Positions 17,868 to 28,152 of a DNA stretch of 51,792 nucleotides are shown piece after piece. Within the stretch, counting starts at the first letter, position 1, and the number at the start of each line of letters is the position of its first letter. The stretch is from the NCBI GenBank assembly GCA_903873965.1, contig CAIQQO010000396.1:1-51792 (forward strand), written 5' to 3'. A program made the position numbers and the translations under genes. Under the pieces are notes generated by a model. That model saw nothing but the letters and a program-made list of their open reading frames with translations. It made no database searches and was not told where the DNA came from. The DNA is from an uncultured bacterium. Lineage in GTDB: Bacteria; Chloroflexota; Anaerolineae; J036; Brachytrichaceae.

Positions 17868-17905
17868 ACAAGAGATTGGAGATGAACCCATCTCCAATCT
17901 CTTGT
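17868..17905. terminator. Strong bidirectional intrinsic terminator
   Basis: A perfect 16-bp stem (17868-17883 with 17890-17905) closes a 6-nt loop between the sigma gene and the convergent DUF512 gene. Reading minus strand it is followed by a T-run (complement of 17864-17868), so it terminates the DUF512 transcript well. It can also serve the sigma gene. Confidence 0.85.
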
Positions 17906-17914
17906 CATCACACG

Positions 17915-19312
17915 TCAGAGATACTTCTCAACCGCCCAGCCTCCGTCGCGGACGATGGGTATTTGTGTTTCGGGAACTGTGGGATCAAACACAAGTGCAT
18001 TCTTTCCGGTTAAGGCATCAACGACATCGCCCATCCAGTCAGCAAGTGCAATAGGTCGTCCCAACGCCTGCGCTATCGTCATCGGCGCTACATCATCAAG
18101 CGCGATGCCATCGGGGTGGTCAAACGTGATTCGCGGCAATACCACGATGACGTTATCCTCTGGTTTAACCACTTCTTTCAGTTGAGCAATGATATCGTTG
18201 CCCTGTAACAGACCTGCGACGACGATGGTTTCGCCCAGCCCGTCATTACGAATCGGAACCACCTTGAGTGGAATACCTGTGCGATCTACAAACTCGCGCG
18301 CCGCTTTTGTGAGTACCGGGGCGAAAAGCGCCGCCGTAGCCAGTACCGCGCTGTCGTACTTCAATCCCAATATCGGGCCACGCACCTCGGTGCGCTTCAA
18401 CTTCTGCCATTCATTGAGGAAGTCCCGCACCATGCCAAGGCCATTTTCCTGCAAAGCCAGATGGTCGTAGGCGCGCTTGGCTGGCAACGGCCGCTGGGTG
18501 ACGAGATACCACTCATCTGTCAAATAGGCAAAACCGATGCCATGTCGAGCGCGAAAATCACGTTGTCTTGCTTCAACTAAGTCAACCACGGCGAGAGCTT
18601 CAGCATAGGTGTGCGGGTGATGCCCATATTTGTGATGTTTGGTCAACCCGACGGGCACGACACTAACCGAAAGCACGGCTGGATAGAGCGCGGCAAGGTC
18701 ATCAATACTCTTCGCCAGCCATTTGCCATCATTAAGCCCGGGGGTTACCACCAATTGGGTATGCACTTGAATACCATGCCCCGTCAACCAGCGGAGTTGC
18801 GCCATGATATCGCCCGATGTTGGATTACGCAGGCATTGGCGGCGAATATCTGTGTCTGTCGCATGTACGGACACATAGAGTGGGCTGAGGTGTTGTTCAG
18901 CAATGCGCGCCCAGTCATGTTCATCCAGGTTGGTGAGGGTGACAAAGTGTCCAAAAAGAAACGAGTATCGATAATCATCATCCTTGATGTAGAGCGTGCG
19001 ACGCATGCGTGGTGCATTCTGCAAAACGAAACAGAATGGGCATAGGTTATTGCAACGTCGAATGTCTATGTCGAAGGTGGGATGTTCAAACTCGATGCCC
19101 AGTGCTTGACCAAACTCCCGTTGGGAATGCAGTTCCATGGCAGTGTTGTCGCGTTCTATACCGAATGCCAGTTCGCTTTCAGCACCATAGTACTGCACGT
19201 CGATCACATCTTGTACTGCGCTGCCGTTGACCGTCGAAAGGGCATCATGGGCGCGTAAACCCGCCAGCATGGCGGCGCTGCCAGGTTCAACTGACTTGAC
19301 TATTCCAGGCAT
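17915..19312 (-). CDS. DUF512-family radical SAM protein with N-terminal PDZ domain
   Basis: About 465 residues of the YtxM/DUF512-type family. A PDZ-like domain (about 1-60, PGIVKSVEPGSAAMLAGL) precedes a radical SAM core with the 4Fe-4S motif CNNLCPFC (Cys87, 91, 94) and later QLVVTPGLNDG. The C-terminal DUF512 domain starts near 290. The start was set at ATG 19312 because family members begin with M-x-G-x-I-x-x-V and GAGGTGAG lies upstream. A GTG at 19330 would add six residues and overlap plsC. The reaction is unknown. In some bacteria these proteins neighbour the GTPase gene der and plsY; here an acyltransferase gene is the neighbour. An intrinsic terminator follows. Confidence 0.88.
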   Translation of the reverse strand: MPGIVKSVEPGSAAMLAGLRAHDALSTVNGSAVQDVIDVQYYGAESELAFGIERDNTAMELHSQREFGQALGIEFEHPTFDIDIRRCNNLCPFCFVLQNAPRMRRTLYIKDDDYRYSFLFGHFVTLTNLDEHDWARIAEQHLSPLYVSVHATDTDIRRQCLRNPTSGDIMAQLRWLTGHGIQVHTQLVVTPGLNDGKWLAKSIDDLAALYPAVLSVSVVPVGLTKHHKYGHHPHTYAEALAVVDLVEARQRDFRARHGIGFAYLTDEWYLVTQRPLPAKRAYDHLALQENGLGMVRDFLNEWQKLKRTEVRGPILGLKYDSAVLATAALFAPVLTKAAREFVDRTGIPLKVVPIRNDGLGETIVVAGLLQGNDIIAQLKEVVKPEDNVIVVLPRITFDHPDGIALDDVAPMTIAQALGRPIALADWMGDVVDALTGKNALVFDPTVPETQIPIVRDGGWAVEKYL

Positions 19313-19316
19313 GTTA

Positions 19317-20003
19317 TCACTTGTACTCACCTCGCATCGATTCCGGCAATAATGCGGCTAGTCGGCGCATCGCATCCTCAGTCAGTTGGTGCAATTGTTC
19401 ACGATTCGGTTTGCCATCGCTGTTCATCTCGAAGCCCGGACCAATCGTGAATGAGATACGTGCTCGCCTTAGCCGTTTTAACATGGGTGCAAGCTGGGGG
19501 GTGCCTACAATCCCGACTGGCAACACGGTGGCATTGGTACGGGTTGCTAGATAAGCTAGACCTTCCTGACCCTTGATCAACCCGCCGGTTCGACTGCGGG
19601 TACCTTCTGGCGAAATCAGGATCATGCCGCCGCCATTGAGCACTTCAGTGGCTGCGCGGATAGCGGAAGTATCTACTGTGCCGCGATGAACCGGTATCGC
19701 GCCATAGGTCATCACGAGTTGCCGAATGAGTGGTTCCTCAAAGGCTTCAACTTTGGCCATGGGTGTGATGGGTCGACCTAGTGCCGCCAGGACGACCACC
19801 GGATCGAAAAAATTCACATGGTTGATCATCACGATGACTGGCCCGGTCGGAGGCACATTCTGCAGCCCATTTACTTCGAGATGCATGAATGCCTTGTAGG
19901 CAAAACGCAGACCTGCATTCCACAACCAGCGCAGATGCGCGCGCTTATTCCATTTCCAACGTTGCGTAAACGAAGACTTTTTCCCTGTGGTCTGCATAGC
20001 CAT
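19317..20003 (-). CDS. plsC: 1-acyl-sn-glycerol-3-phosphate acyltransferase
   Basis: A 228-residue PlsC-family acyltransferase making phosphatidate from lysophosphatidate at the cytoplasmic membrane. The catalytic H-x4-D is NHVNFFD (His62, Asp67). The substrate-binding motif is SPEGTRSRTGG (131-141). Block III-like (LIKGQEGLAYLA) and block IV (LPVGIVG) follow. The N-terminus is basic with one hydrophobic helix. It lies 8 nt after the DsbB-cytochrome gene and 4 nt before the ATG of the DUF512 gene, so the three probably form one operon. Confidence 0.9.
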   Translation of the reverse strand: MAMQTTGKKSSFTQRWKWNKRAHLRWLWNAGLRFAYKAFMHLEVNGLQNVPPTGPVIVMINHVNFFDPVVVLAALGRPITPMAKVEAFEEPLIRQLVMTYGAIPVHRGTVDTSAIRAATEVLNGGGMILISPEGTRSRTGGLIKGQEGLAYLATRTNATVLPVGIVGTPQLAPMLKRLRRARISFTIGPGFEMNSDGKPNREQLHQLTEDAMRRLAALLPESMRGEYK

Positions 20004-20011
20004 ATTTATCG

Positions 20012-21010
20012 TTAACTGCTTGGGCCAGATCCTGCATTTTTGGCCAACTGGCGCATATAGACGATCACGGCGACGATATCCTGGTCGCTTGAGTCACTAC
20101 GCCCACCGTTGGCAGGCATGGCCATTCCCGTGACGTTGTGAGGATCGTTGGCTGCCCGGCCCATGCGCACGAATTTCACGAGGGATTCGTTGGTGCCAGT
20201 TAGCACTTGTTGCGAAGTCGTCAGCGCCAATCCGGAAGGTGTGCCTTCGCCTTTGATGCCATGGCAGGCAGCACAAGTGGATTCGTACAATACTTTGCCG
20301 CGTGCGGCAGCCGTAGAGTCTGGCGTAGGTAGCGGGTTGCTTGAGTAAGTCGTGGTACTGCCAGAGCTACCAATGCCGCCATATCGGTAGGATGATCCGG
20401 CGATGAAATAGGCTAGAACAACAGCCGCAATGATGACGAAAACGGGTAGTGCGATTGCGATCCGTCCCGGCTGTTTTGCAGCGTCGATAGAGGGTTCATC
20501 CTCCTCAATATCTGCGTCATTCCCAAGTCTGGCTGCAACCATGCAGAACGTAATGATCAAGAAGGCAATTAGCGCGAGAAATGGAATGGTTACCACGCCG
20601 CCAAATGCATTGAGGTAGTCGGCAGAACAAGGCACGCCTACAGTGCAGGGCACCAACGCTTTGACAAGGTCTGTTTTTTGATCCAGGTAGTGAAACAGTG
20701 AGATACATGCACCGGGTATGGACAGTGCTAACGCATATTTGTGTAAACCCTTATCGCGGCGCAATATGCCCACCGCCAGGACAAGTGACAGGGGGTACAT
20801 GAAGATGCGCTGGTACCAGCACAACAGGCATGGTGCCCAACCTAGAATCTCGCTGAAAAAAAGGCTGCCACATGTGGCTACCCATGCTGTTAGCAGGGCC
20901 ACATAATGGCTGTTCCGCCCGATGACGTTATAAAGACTGTTACTCTGGGTGTAAGAACCATCATCCGGTTCGTCGTTTTTAACTGTTTTGGAATTGTCAG
21001 TAGCCATCAT
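20012..21010 (-). CDS. DsbB/BdbC-like thiol oxidase fused to a c-type cytochrome domain
   Basis: A 332-residue fusion. Residues about 35-160 carry the four-helix DsbB/BdbC fold with the quinone-proximal pair Cys61/Cys64 in PCLLCWYQRIFMYPL and the second pair Cys122/Cys128 in the periplasmic loop. A fifth membrane helix (about 184-204) and a Gly/Ser linker lead to a monohaem cytochrome c domain (about 235-325) with CAACH (Cys246, Cys249, His250) and a candidate axial Met in TGMAMPANGG (Met296 or Met298). The four-helix unit plus one extra helix places the haem on the outer face. Known DsbB passes electrons to quinone; here the haem could accept or relay them. No DsbA partner is in the window. 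First gene of the plsC/DUF512 operon. Confidence 0.88.
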   Translation of the reverse strand: MMATDNSKTVKNDEPDDGSYTQSNSLYNVIGRNSHYVALLTAWVATCGSLFFSEILGWAPCLLCWYQRIFMYPLSLVLAVGILRRDKGLHKYALALSIPGACISLFHYLDQKTDLVKALVPCTVGVPCSADYLNAFGGVVTIPFLALIAFLIITFCMVAARLGNDADIEEDEPSIDAAKQPGRIAIALPVFVIIAAVVLAYFIAGSSYRYGGIGSSGSTTTYSSNPLPTPDSTAAARGKVLYESTCAACHGIKGEGTPSGLALTTSQQVLTGTNESLVKFVRMGRAANDPHNVTGMAMPANGGRSDSSDQDIVAVIVYMRQLAKNAGSGPSS

Positions 21011-21084
21011 ACCTTCGCTTGTTCTATAAAACTATGTTACCAGAATTGCCTTTTTCAAAAGAGCTGCGACAAGTGGCCATTTTG

Positions 21085-21114
21085 TTTACATCGGCACATG
21101 AATCGACCTATGAT
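21085..21114 (+). promoter_or_regulatory. Candidate promoter of the GH127 cassette
   Basis: TTTACA (21085-21090) and TATGAT (21109-21114) are separated by 18 nt, giving a leader of about 60 nt before ATG 21179. GAGGGA near 21163 is the ribosome-binding site. The 168-nt divergent region shows no clear operator palindrome. Confidence 0.4.
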
Positions 21115-21178
21115 GGCATAATGAGAATCTGTAATCGGCGTTTCGTGATCTGCCATTCAATAGAGGGAAATAGCCCAT

Positions 21179-23014
21179 ATGCCTCAACTTCAAACCCAAC
21201 CTGTGTTTCAAGCACCACTTCATGCTAGATTGGACTTGCATGGGTATGTTGGTGACCGTATTAAGAACAATATCCAACAATGGCTGTTACCAGCACCGCA
21301 GGCGAATCCAGCTATGCTGCAGATGATGCGTGACAGAGATCGCGCTCCACGGCGCGATCTGGTGCCATGGGCGGGTGAGTTTGCCGGGAAGTACTTGACT
21401 TCGGCCGTGATGGCATTGCGGATGACGCATGATCCCGAGTTGCTTAAGGTAGTGACGCAGTTTGTGGCCGATTTAGTCGCTACGCAAGTTCCCGATGGTT
21501 ATCTTGGCCCTGCACCTGAACATGAACGGCTAACAGGTAAAACACTCGCAGGTGACTGGCTGTGGGATATCTGGGGACATTACCATTGCATGCTGGGGCT
21601 GTTGTTTTGGCATCAAGATACTGGCGATGTTGCTGCACTGGAATGCTGTAAGCGCATCGCCGATATGTTGTGCCGACGTTTTCTGGATTCAGGTCAGAAA
21701 GTGGGCGAAGCATGCGCCGAAGAGATGAACATGTCCATCTCTCATGGGCTGTGTCTGCTACATGAGGCGACCGGAGAGTTGCGTTACCTGCAGTTAGCGC
21801 GTGCGATTGAGAAGGAGTGGGAAACACCACCCGCGGGGGACTATGTACGCACAGCGCTAGACGGTGTGCCATTTTATCAATCACCCAAACCTCGCTGGGA
21901 AAGCCTGCATGATATTCAAGCCATTGCTGAACTGTACTGGATCAGTGGCGATGACAAATACAAACAGGCCTATGAGCATATCTGGTGGAGCATCGTTCAA
22001 GGAGATCGGCATGACACAGGCGGTTTCTCGTCTGGCGAAGCAGCGGTCGGCAATCCCTATGATCCGCGCGCGATAGAGACATGCTGTACCGTGGCTTGGA
22101 TAGCGCTGTCGATAGATATGCTGCGGCTTACGGGCAACGCTATTGTGGCAGATGAGATTGAGCTTTCCACCTTTAACGGCATATTGGGGGCGCAGCATCC
22201 ATCAGGGCGCTGGTGCACCTATAACACGCCAATGGATGGCGTACGCAAGGCATCCGCGCACGAGATTGTGTTTCAATCGCGCGAAGGTGCACCGGAACTG
22301 AACTGCTGTTCTGTAAACGGACCGCGCGGACTTGGGATGATTTCGGAATGGGCTGTCATGGGCATCGATAACGGGCTTTGCCTTAACTACTTCGGCCCGG
22401 GTGAAATCACTGCCACCCTGGCGTCTGGCAACCGTATCACGTTGATACAGAACACTCGCTACCCAGTCGACGGCTTGATTGATATTAAGCTGCGCGTCAG
22501 CTTTGCTGAGCAATTCACGCTGAAGTTACGAATTCCATCCTGGTCAGAAGATACACAACTGGCGATTAACTCCGAGGAAGTTTTCGGTGTAGTCAAGGGG
22601 CAGTATTACACTATCAATCGGCAGTGGCGCGAGGGCGACGAAATCAGGTTGTGGCTGGACATGACGCCGCATGTCTGGGTGGGCGAACAAGACGCTGCAG
22701 GTAAGGTTGCGTTTTATCATGGGCCTTTGCTGCTGACCTATGACAGGCAGTTTAATGAATACGACCCGTTTGATGTGCCGACTCTTACAGCCTTCCAGAT
22801 TCGTCAGATGCAACCTATTACATCCGAAGGCGACCAGGCGAGTTGGGTGATGTTCAACGTAGCCTGTGAAGGCACTTCGGATCTGCTCTTGTGTGACTTT
22901 GCAAGTGCCGGTTATGCCGGCACACCCTATCGGTCCTGGTTACCGGCTGCTGGGTTTCGCCCCACAGCATTTACCCGTAATCTCCCGGTTTGGTGCGCAC
23001 CGCTTGACATATGA
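21179..23014 (+). CDS. Glycoside hydrolase family 127 (DUF1680) beta-L-arabinofuranosidase-like enzyme
   Basis: A 611-residue GH127-type protein, expected to cleave terminal beta-L-arabinofuranosides or related furanosides with a zinc-bound cysteine nucleophile. The metal/nucleophile set seen in HypBA1 is conserved: Glu300 and Cys302 in IETCC, and Cys376-Cys377 in NCCSVNG. The N-terminal two thirds are an alpha/alpha barrel; the C-terminal third is beta-rich. No signal peptide, so the substrate is probably imported. It is the first gene of a four-gene cassette with a dioxygenase, an isomerase and an esterase-like hydrolase. Related families (GH146 and others) share the fold, so substrate identity is uncertain. 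Confidence 0.87.
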   Translation: MPQLQTQPVFQAPLHARLDLHGYVGDRIKNNIQQWLLPAPQANPAMLQMMRDRDRAPRRDLVPWAGEFAGKYLTSAVMALRMTHDPELLKVVTQFVADLVATQVPDGYLGPAPEHERLTGKTLAGDWLWDIWGHYHCMLGLLFWHQDTGDVAALECCKRIADMLCRRFLDSGQKVGEACAEEMNMSISHGLCLLHEATGELRYLQLARAIEKEWETPPAGDYVRTALDGVPFYQSPKPRWESLHDIQAIAELYWISGDDKYKQAYEHIWWSIVQGDRHDTGGFSSGEAAVGNPYDPRAIETCCTVAWIALSIDMLRLTGNAIVADEIELSTFNGILGAQHPSGRWCTYNTPMDGVRKASAHEIVFQSREGAPELNCCSVNGPRGLGMISEWAVMGIDNGLCLNYFGPGEITATLASGNRITLIQNTRYPVDGLIDIKLRVSFAEQFTLKLRIPSWSEDTQLAINSEEVFGVVKGQYYTINRQWREGDEIRLWLDMTPHVWVGEQDAAGKVAFYHGPLLLTYDRQFNEYDPFDVPTLTAFQIRQMQPITSEGDQASWVMFNVACEGTSDLLLCDFASAGYAGTPYRSWLPAAGFRPTAFTRNLPVWCAPLDI

Positions 23015-23062
23015 ACCATGTTGGACCATGTCTTTGTGACTGTAATGAATGGAGTGGGACCT

Positions 23063-23935
23063 ATGAATGAGTTTATCGACTCAGCCACTGTGCTTGATCG
23101 CCCTGCGATGCTGCGTGGACGGATGGCGCGCTATGGCTATTTGTTTTTCCGTGGTTTGTTGCCCGCAGATGCCATCACGCCTTTGCATCAAGCGATGATG
23201 CTGGCGTGCCGTGATCAAGGATGGGTTGATGCTGAGAACCATCCTGCCGGCCAACCGAGGCTGGAAGGTAGTCCCGAATTCTTCGACGTCTATGACAATG
23301 TACAGAGGATGGAGGGCTTTCATGCTTTCGCGCATCGCACGGAAGTGCTGAGCATTATCGAAGCGCTGGTGCAGGAGCAGGTTCTTGTCCATCCGCGTAA
23401 CATCGCGCGCATCAGTTTCCCGAAAGCGGAGTTTTTTACGACGCCAGCCCATCAGGATTACGTGCATATCCAGGCGACGCCTGCAACATATACGGCATGG
23501 ACGCCACTATCCGATTGCCCGCAGGAGCTGGGCGGTCTGGCAGTACTTGCGAGTTCGCACAAACTTGGCCTGCTTCCTGTACACAAAGCGAATGGAGCGG
23601 GCGGACTGGGTATTGATACTGATGATATCGATCTGCCGTGGCACACGACTGATTTCAAACTGGGCGACGTACTGGTTTTTCATAGTTTCGTGGTGCATAA
23701 GGCGTTGCCTAATCGCACACAGAATGGGATACGTCTGTCAACGGATTTTCGATATCAGGGTGTATCAGAACCGATCATCCTTGATGGACTTGACCCGCAT
23801 TATGGGCGGCTGGGCTGGGACGAAATATATAGGGGTTGGCAGCGTAAAGACCTGCAGTACTACTGGCGCAACCTGCCACTCAAAACGGTAGCACGTGATC
23901 CTTCTTTTCACGCTAATGCTACCGAGAAAAAATAA
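23063..23935 (+). CDS. Phytanoyl-CoA dioxygenase (PhyH) family Fe(II)/2-oxoglutarate oxygenase
   Basis: About 290 residues of the PhyH superfamily, which hydroxylates small molecules using Fe(II), O2 and 2-oxoglutarate. The iron triad is visible: His130-x-Asp132 in AHQDYVH and His212 in FHSFVVHKA, with Arg224 in GIRLSTDF as the likely 2-oxoglutarate anchor. ATG 23063 was chosen because GGAGTGGG lies just upstream; ATG 23018 has no ribosome-binding site and would add 15 residues. In the cassette it sits between GH127 and a sugar isomerase, so a sugar or sugar conjugate is a plausible substrate, but this is inference. Confidence 0.85.
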   Translation: MNEFIDSATVLDRPAMLRGRMARYGYLFFRGLLPADAITPLHQAMMLACRDQGWVDAENHPAGQPRLEGSPEFFDVYDNVQRMEGFHAFAHRTEVLSIIEALVQEQVLVHPRNIARISFPKAEFFTTPAHQDYVHIQATPATYTAWTPLSDCPQELGGLAVLASSHKLGLLPVHKANGAGGLGIDTDDIDLPWHTTDFKLGDVLVFHSFVVHKALPNRTQNGIRLSTDFRYQGVSEPIILDGLDPHYGRLGWDEIYRGWQRKDLQYYWRNLPLKTVARDPSFHANATEKK

Positions 23936-23948
23936 ACGAGGTATAGCA

Positions 23949-24710
<762 letters not shown>

Positions 24711-24711
24711 T

Positions 24712-25758
24712 ATGAGCAACTTTCATATTAGCGAAACGGCATTGCTACAACGTTTCGATGCTCTAAAGAGACAGATGGGGCTATCAGCGCAAAGCGCTGA
24801 AGAGTTGAGTGTCTGGCAAGCAAGCTTGCGGATAAAGCTGCGGGATTTGCTCGGTATTGATCACCTTACAGTAACGCCGCCTAATGCCAGGGTAACAGAA
24901 ACAGTGCAGTGCAAAGGGTATCGCAGAGAACGCGTCGAGATCGATACCGAACCAGGCGTCACGATGTCGCTGTATATACTCATTCCTGACGGCGTTACGC
25001 ATGCACCAGCCGTCATCGCTGCGCATGGCCACGACAGTGCTGGAAAACTAACTGTTGCGGGTGTTGCAGACAATCCTGATGTTGCTGCACGTATTACAAC
25101 CTATGACTACAACTACGGCGAAGTAGCAGCACAAAAAGGCTATGTTACGTTCTGTCCAGACGCGCGTGGTTTTGGTGAACGACGCGAATCACTTTCGCAG
25201 GGCGCTGACCAGTTATTCAACTCATCATGCCATCAACTGGCACACATGGCGTTACCTCTTGGATTAACCGTTGCCGGAATGTGGGCATGGGATTTGATGC
25301 GCTTGATTGATTATGTGGGCACACGTCCAGAGTGTGCCGGGCAACCGGTCGCCTGTATCGGGCTATCAGGCGGAGGATTACAGACCTTATATCTGTCGGC
25401 ACTAGATGAACGCGTCGCGTGCGCCGTCATCAGTGGTTACTTTTACGGTGTCAAAGACTCCTTACTGGTGTTATCGGGTAACTGCGATTGTAATTATGTC
25501 CCGCATTTGTGGGAAAACGTCGACATGGGTGACCTGGCAGCGCTGATTGCACCGCGCCCGCTTCTCTTTGAGACAGGCCGACAAGACCCGCTGAATGGCG
25601 CTCGCGGCGTAGAAAATGTACTGGAGCAGTACGAAATTACATCCAAGGCATATCGACTTTCAGAGGCACAGACTAGGTTGGACATCGATATCTTTGAAGG
25701 TCCGCACAAATGGCATGGCGCCAAAGTGTGGGCGTGGCTCGCAAGGTATCTGGGCTGA
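24712..25758 (+). CDS. Dienelactone-hydrolase-like alpha/beta hydrolase
   Basis: A 348-residue alpha/beta hydrolase of the large Abhydrolase_7/acetyl-xylan-esterase-like type. The nucleophile elbow is GLSGG with Ser219, the acid is probably Asp292 in TGRQDPLN, and the base is His332 or His335 in GPHKWHG. AAHGHDSAG (103-111) forms the oxyanion loop. The N-terminal about 80 residues are helical. No signal peptide. ATG 24712 follows the isomerase stop with one base between, indicating translational coupling. It probably removes an ester from, or opens a lactone of, the sugar handled by this cassette. Confidence 0.85.
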   Translation: MSNFHISETALLQRFDALKRQMGLSAQSAEELSVWQASLRIKLRDLLGIDHLTVTPPNARVTETVQCKGYRRERVEIDTEPGVTMSLYILIPDGVTHAPAVIAAHGHDSAGKLTVAGVADNPDVAARITTYDYNYGEVAAQKGYVTFCPDARGFGERRESLSQGADQLFNSSCHQLAHMALPLGLTVAGMWAWDLMRLIDYVGTRPECAGQPVACIGLSGGGLQTLYLSALDERVACAVISGYFYGVKDSLLVLSGNCDCNYVPHLWENVDMGDLAALIAPRPLLFETGRQDPLNGARGVENVLEQYEITSKAYRLSEAQTRLDIDIFEGPHKWHGAKVWAWLARYLG

Positions 25759-25778
25759 CAGTGGTAATCCACTGTCAG
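25755..25778 (+). terminator. Hairpin overlapping the stop of the hydrolase gene
   Basis: A 10-bp perfect stem (25755-25764 with 25769-25778, loop TAAT) includes the TGA stop. No T-run follows, so it may protect the 3' end or terminate weakly. Confidence 0.4.
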
Positions 25779-25844
25779 AACCAGGCCGTTCGTTTAACCC
25801 TATGCGCTGCATAGAGCGTGTTCGGTAACCAGAAAGATGATCGT

Positions 25845-28136
25845 CTACTTAACTGCCTGTAACGATTTTAGAGCAGCATGGGCTTCGGCCATTTCGAGAC
25901 TAAGACCAAGGCGACGAAAGCCGTCAACTGCTTGGGAGTAGGCATGTTGAGCGCTGGAAGTATCTCCCTGTATATGCAGTAATCGACCATCAAGCAGGTT
26001 GACATCGGGCATGTGCCTTTCAACAGAGTCACGCGCAACGCGTTCACGCGCCTGAGTGAGATGCCGGGAAGCAGAAACAGTGTCACCCATATCAAGACAC
26101 ACACGCACCATCTGCAGCATAATGGCAATAACGGCGCGCTGGTTTGCGTCGGGCCGCAATGAGGCCAGAGTTGATGTTAACAAGGCTTCTGCTTCAGAAA
26201 GCCTGCCGGTTTTCTGCAGACAGAATGCCAGCCAACGCGTGGTCACAAGTCGTGCTGAATTGCTGATCGAAGGCTCGTACAGCAGCTTGCGCCATGCGTC
26301 CTCAGCCATATCCAGCTTGCCGCATGCCAGCCAGTATGACGCCATGCTGTGGTAATAGGCCTCGGCGGTTTCCCCGGTTAGCGGATCGCCGGCTGCTGAT
26401 GCCAGCTTCTGCATGCGCTCCAGATAGTCCTGCACTTCTGATAAGTTTCCGGATCGCGCGATACGCTGCACATGATGAGACAGCCACGTGAGCTCATCGA
26501 GCGTCTTTCCCATCGCATGGGCTGCCTCAGAAGCGGTAACATTGATGTCTGGTACCTTGTGCATCAATCCGTGCACATAGCAATAAAACGCGCATCCATG
26601 GATGAGCGCAAAGGTATCCTTATGCCGCAGATGTGAATGCGTCCACCCGATAACAACGTGCAACATGCTCTGTTCAGGATCGAGAAGTTTCAGGCGGTGC
26701 AGGTCGTTGCGGCAATAGCCTACTTGTGATACCAGATCAATATACCAATTCACCCAGCGTCCGCGTGCCGCTTCCTCGAACGTGGCTTCTGCCTGTAGCC
26801 TTGCGTGAACAAAGGCGCGCACTAACGGATGCAAGGCATAGCGATAATTAAACACTTCTTCCTGGTTCTGGATATCAATGAACGCCAGGTCGTCCAGCCG
26901 TTCGGTGGCATGTTTAAAGGCAAGTCCACGCACATCGGCCGTGCAAGTCAGGGCGTCACTATTGATCCCGCCTACAAAAAGGGTGGCCGAGAGCAAGACC
27001 CGGCGTGCTGCTTCATCCAGCAGAGCCCAACTGCGTTGCATCAGATCATCGAAGAGCTCGCCACGCGCACTGTAAAAATCGTCAACGACCTGCTGCAGGG
27101 TTCGACGTTCATATTTCAGACAGCCCAGTGCCATCTCGATGGCTTTGGGGTTGCCACCAGTGACCTCAATTAACGGATTGAACTGCGTGACGTTTTGCGC
27201 GAGATTCTCCATGTGCAGGTGCTCAAGCCTCTTTGTGACGAACTCAGTTGCTTCGGATTCGCTCATCCCGCGTAACTCAACATGGCAAGCCCCCTGCCGA
27301 AACTCACGACGCCATTCTCGTGTTGTGATGATGCCTTTACTGGGCTCCGGTAGATTGAGCATCCATCGAAGCAAGCTCATGTCGGTAACCGATTCGAAGT
27401 TATCAATGATGACCAGTACAGGCCAGCGTCTTAATAGTTGATCGACTTCACGGCGTTTTTCATCGTGCGGCAAGGTGGCAAATGAACTATAACCAAGTGT
27501 GTAGGCAACCTCATCTAGCACGGTGGAGAGTGTTGTGTAACCGGGGCGCTCCGAATCGCTGATCCATACGATGCCTTCAAAATAGGGTGTTTGCTCATCT
27601 CGCAACAGGCATCGGCTTGCCACTTCACGCGCCAGGGATGTTTTTCCCATGCCGCCGAGGCTTGAAAGCACAACCAGCGCCGTTCGCTTCTTGAGGGCAG
27701 AAGTGATTTCGTTGAATGGCTTTCCACGCATGACGAAATGGGCATAACTGGGTGCTGGAAGATTCTGAAGTACCCGTTCTGTGGGTTCTGTGGGCGCCAT
27801 TACCTGTGGACACAGACGACTGATTAACTCGTCAGGTGATGGATAGTCGCCGACGAACAAAAAACGCGCTAACCACCGGCGGTCGAGGTAACCCCGTTTG
27901 ACACCCGCTTCCGCTATGATGCGAACTGTATGTGGATCAGGCGGTAAATAACCTGCCTTGTAGCGTTGTACAGAAGCTACGGAGAGGTTGACCAGCGCGC
28001 CAATTTCTTCCTCGATGATGGGCGCTCTTTTTCCTTCGTATATCGCGATACTATTAATCGCACCACTCAACAGTCTTCCGAACTCGATATTTCGTTTGGG
28101 CCTGTTATTCTGCATCTTTGCTAGCCTGACCTGCAT
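25845..28136 (-). CDS. STAND (NB-ARC-like) NTPase with N-terminal helix-turn-helix-like region and TPR repeats
   Basis: A 763-residue signal-transducing ATPase. Residues about 36-82 look like a DNA-binding or adaptor helical domain (EEEIGALVNLSVASVQRYKAG). The NTPase has Walker A SSLGGMGKTS (Lys165), Walker B LVIIDN (Asp245) and the STAND arginine motif IITTRE (269-274). A winged-helix-like region follows (about 380-460), and the C-terminal 300 residues are TPR-like helical pairs (e.g. LACGKLDMAEDAWRKL). Such proteins are inactive monomers until a ligand binds the TPR sensor; family members are transcription regulators (MalT, AfsR-like) or immune effectors. No effector nuclease or protease domain is visible, which favours regulation. 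ATG 28115 is an alternative start. It stands alone next to a divergent small membrane protein. Confidence 0.82.
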   Translation of the reverse strand: MQVRLAKMQNNRPKRNIEFGRLLSGAINSIAIYEGKRAPIIEEEIGALVNLSVASVQRYKAGYLPPDPHTVRIIAEAGVKRGYLDRRWLARFLFVGDYPSPDELISRLCPQVMAPTEPTERVLQNLPAPSYAHFVMRGKPFNEITSALKKRTALVVLSSLGGMGKTSLAREVASRCLLRDEQTPYFEGIVWISDSERPGYTTLSTVLDEVAYTLGYSSFATLPHDEKRREVDQLLRRWPVLVIIDNFESVTDMSLLRWMLNLPEPSKGIITTREWRREFRQGACHVELRGMSESEATEFVTKRLEHLHMENLAQNVTQFNPLIEVTGGNPKAIEMALGCLKYERRTLQQVVDDFYSARGELFDDLMQRSWALLDEAARRVLLSATLFVGGINSDALTCTADVRGLAFKHATERLDDLAFIDIQNQEEVFNYRYALHPLVRAFVHARLQAEATFEEAARGRWVNWYIDLVSQVGYCRNDLHRLKLLDPEQSMLHVVIGWTHSHLRHKDTFALIHGCAFYCYVHGLMHKVPDINVTASEAAHAMGKTLDELTWLSHHVQRIARSGNLSEVQDYLERMQKLASAAGDPLTGETAEAYYHSMASYWLACGKLDMAEDAWRKLLYEPSISNSARLVTTRWLAFCLQKTGRLSEAEALLTSTLASLRPDANQRAVIAIMLQMVRVCLDMGDTVSASRHLTQARERVARDSVERHMPDVNLLDGRLLHIQGDTSSAQHAYSQAVDGFRRLGLSLEMAEAHAALKSLQAVK

Positions 28137-28152
28137 GTGTTAGGTTGAGCGG

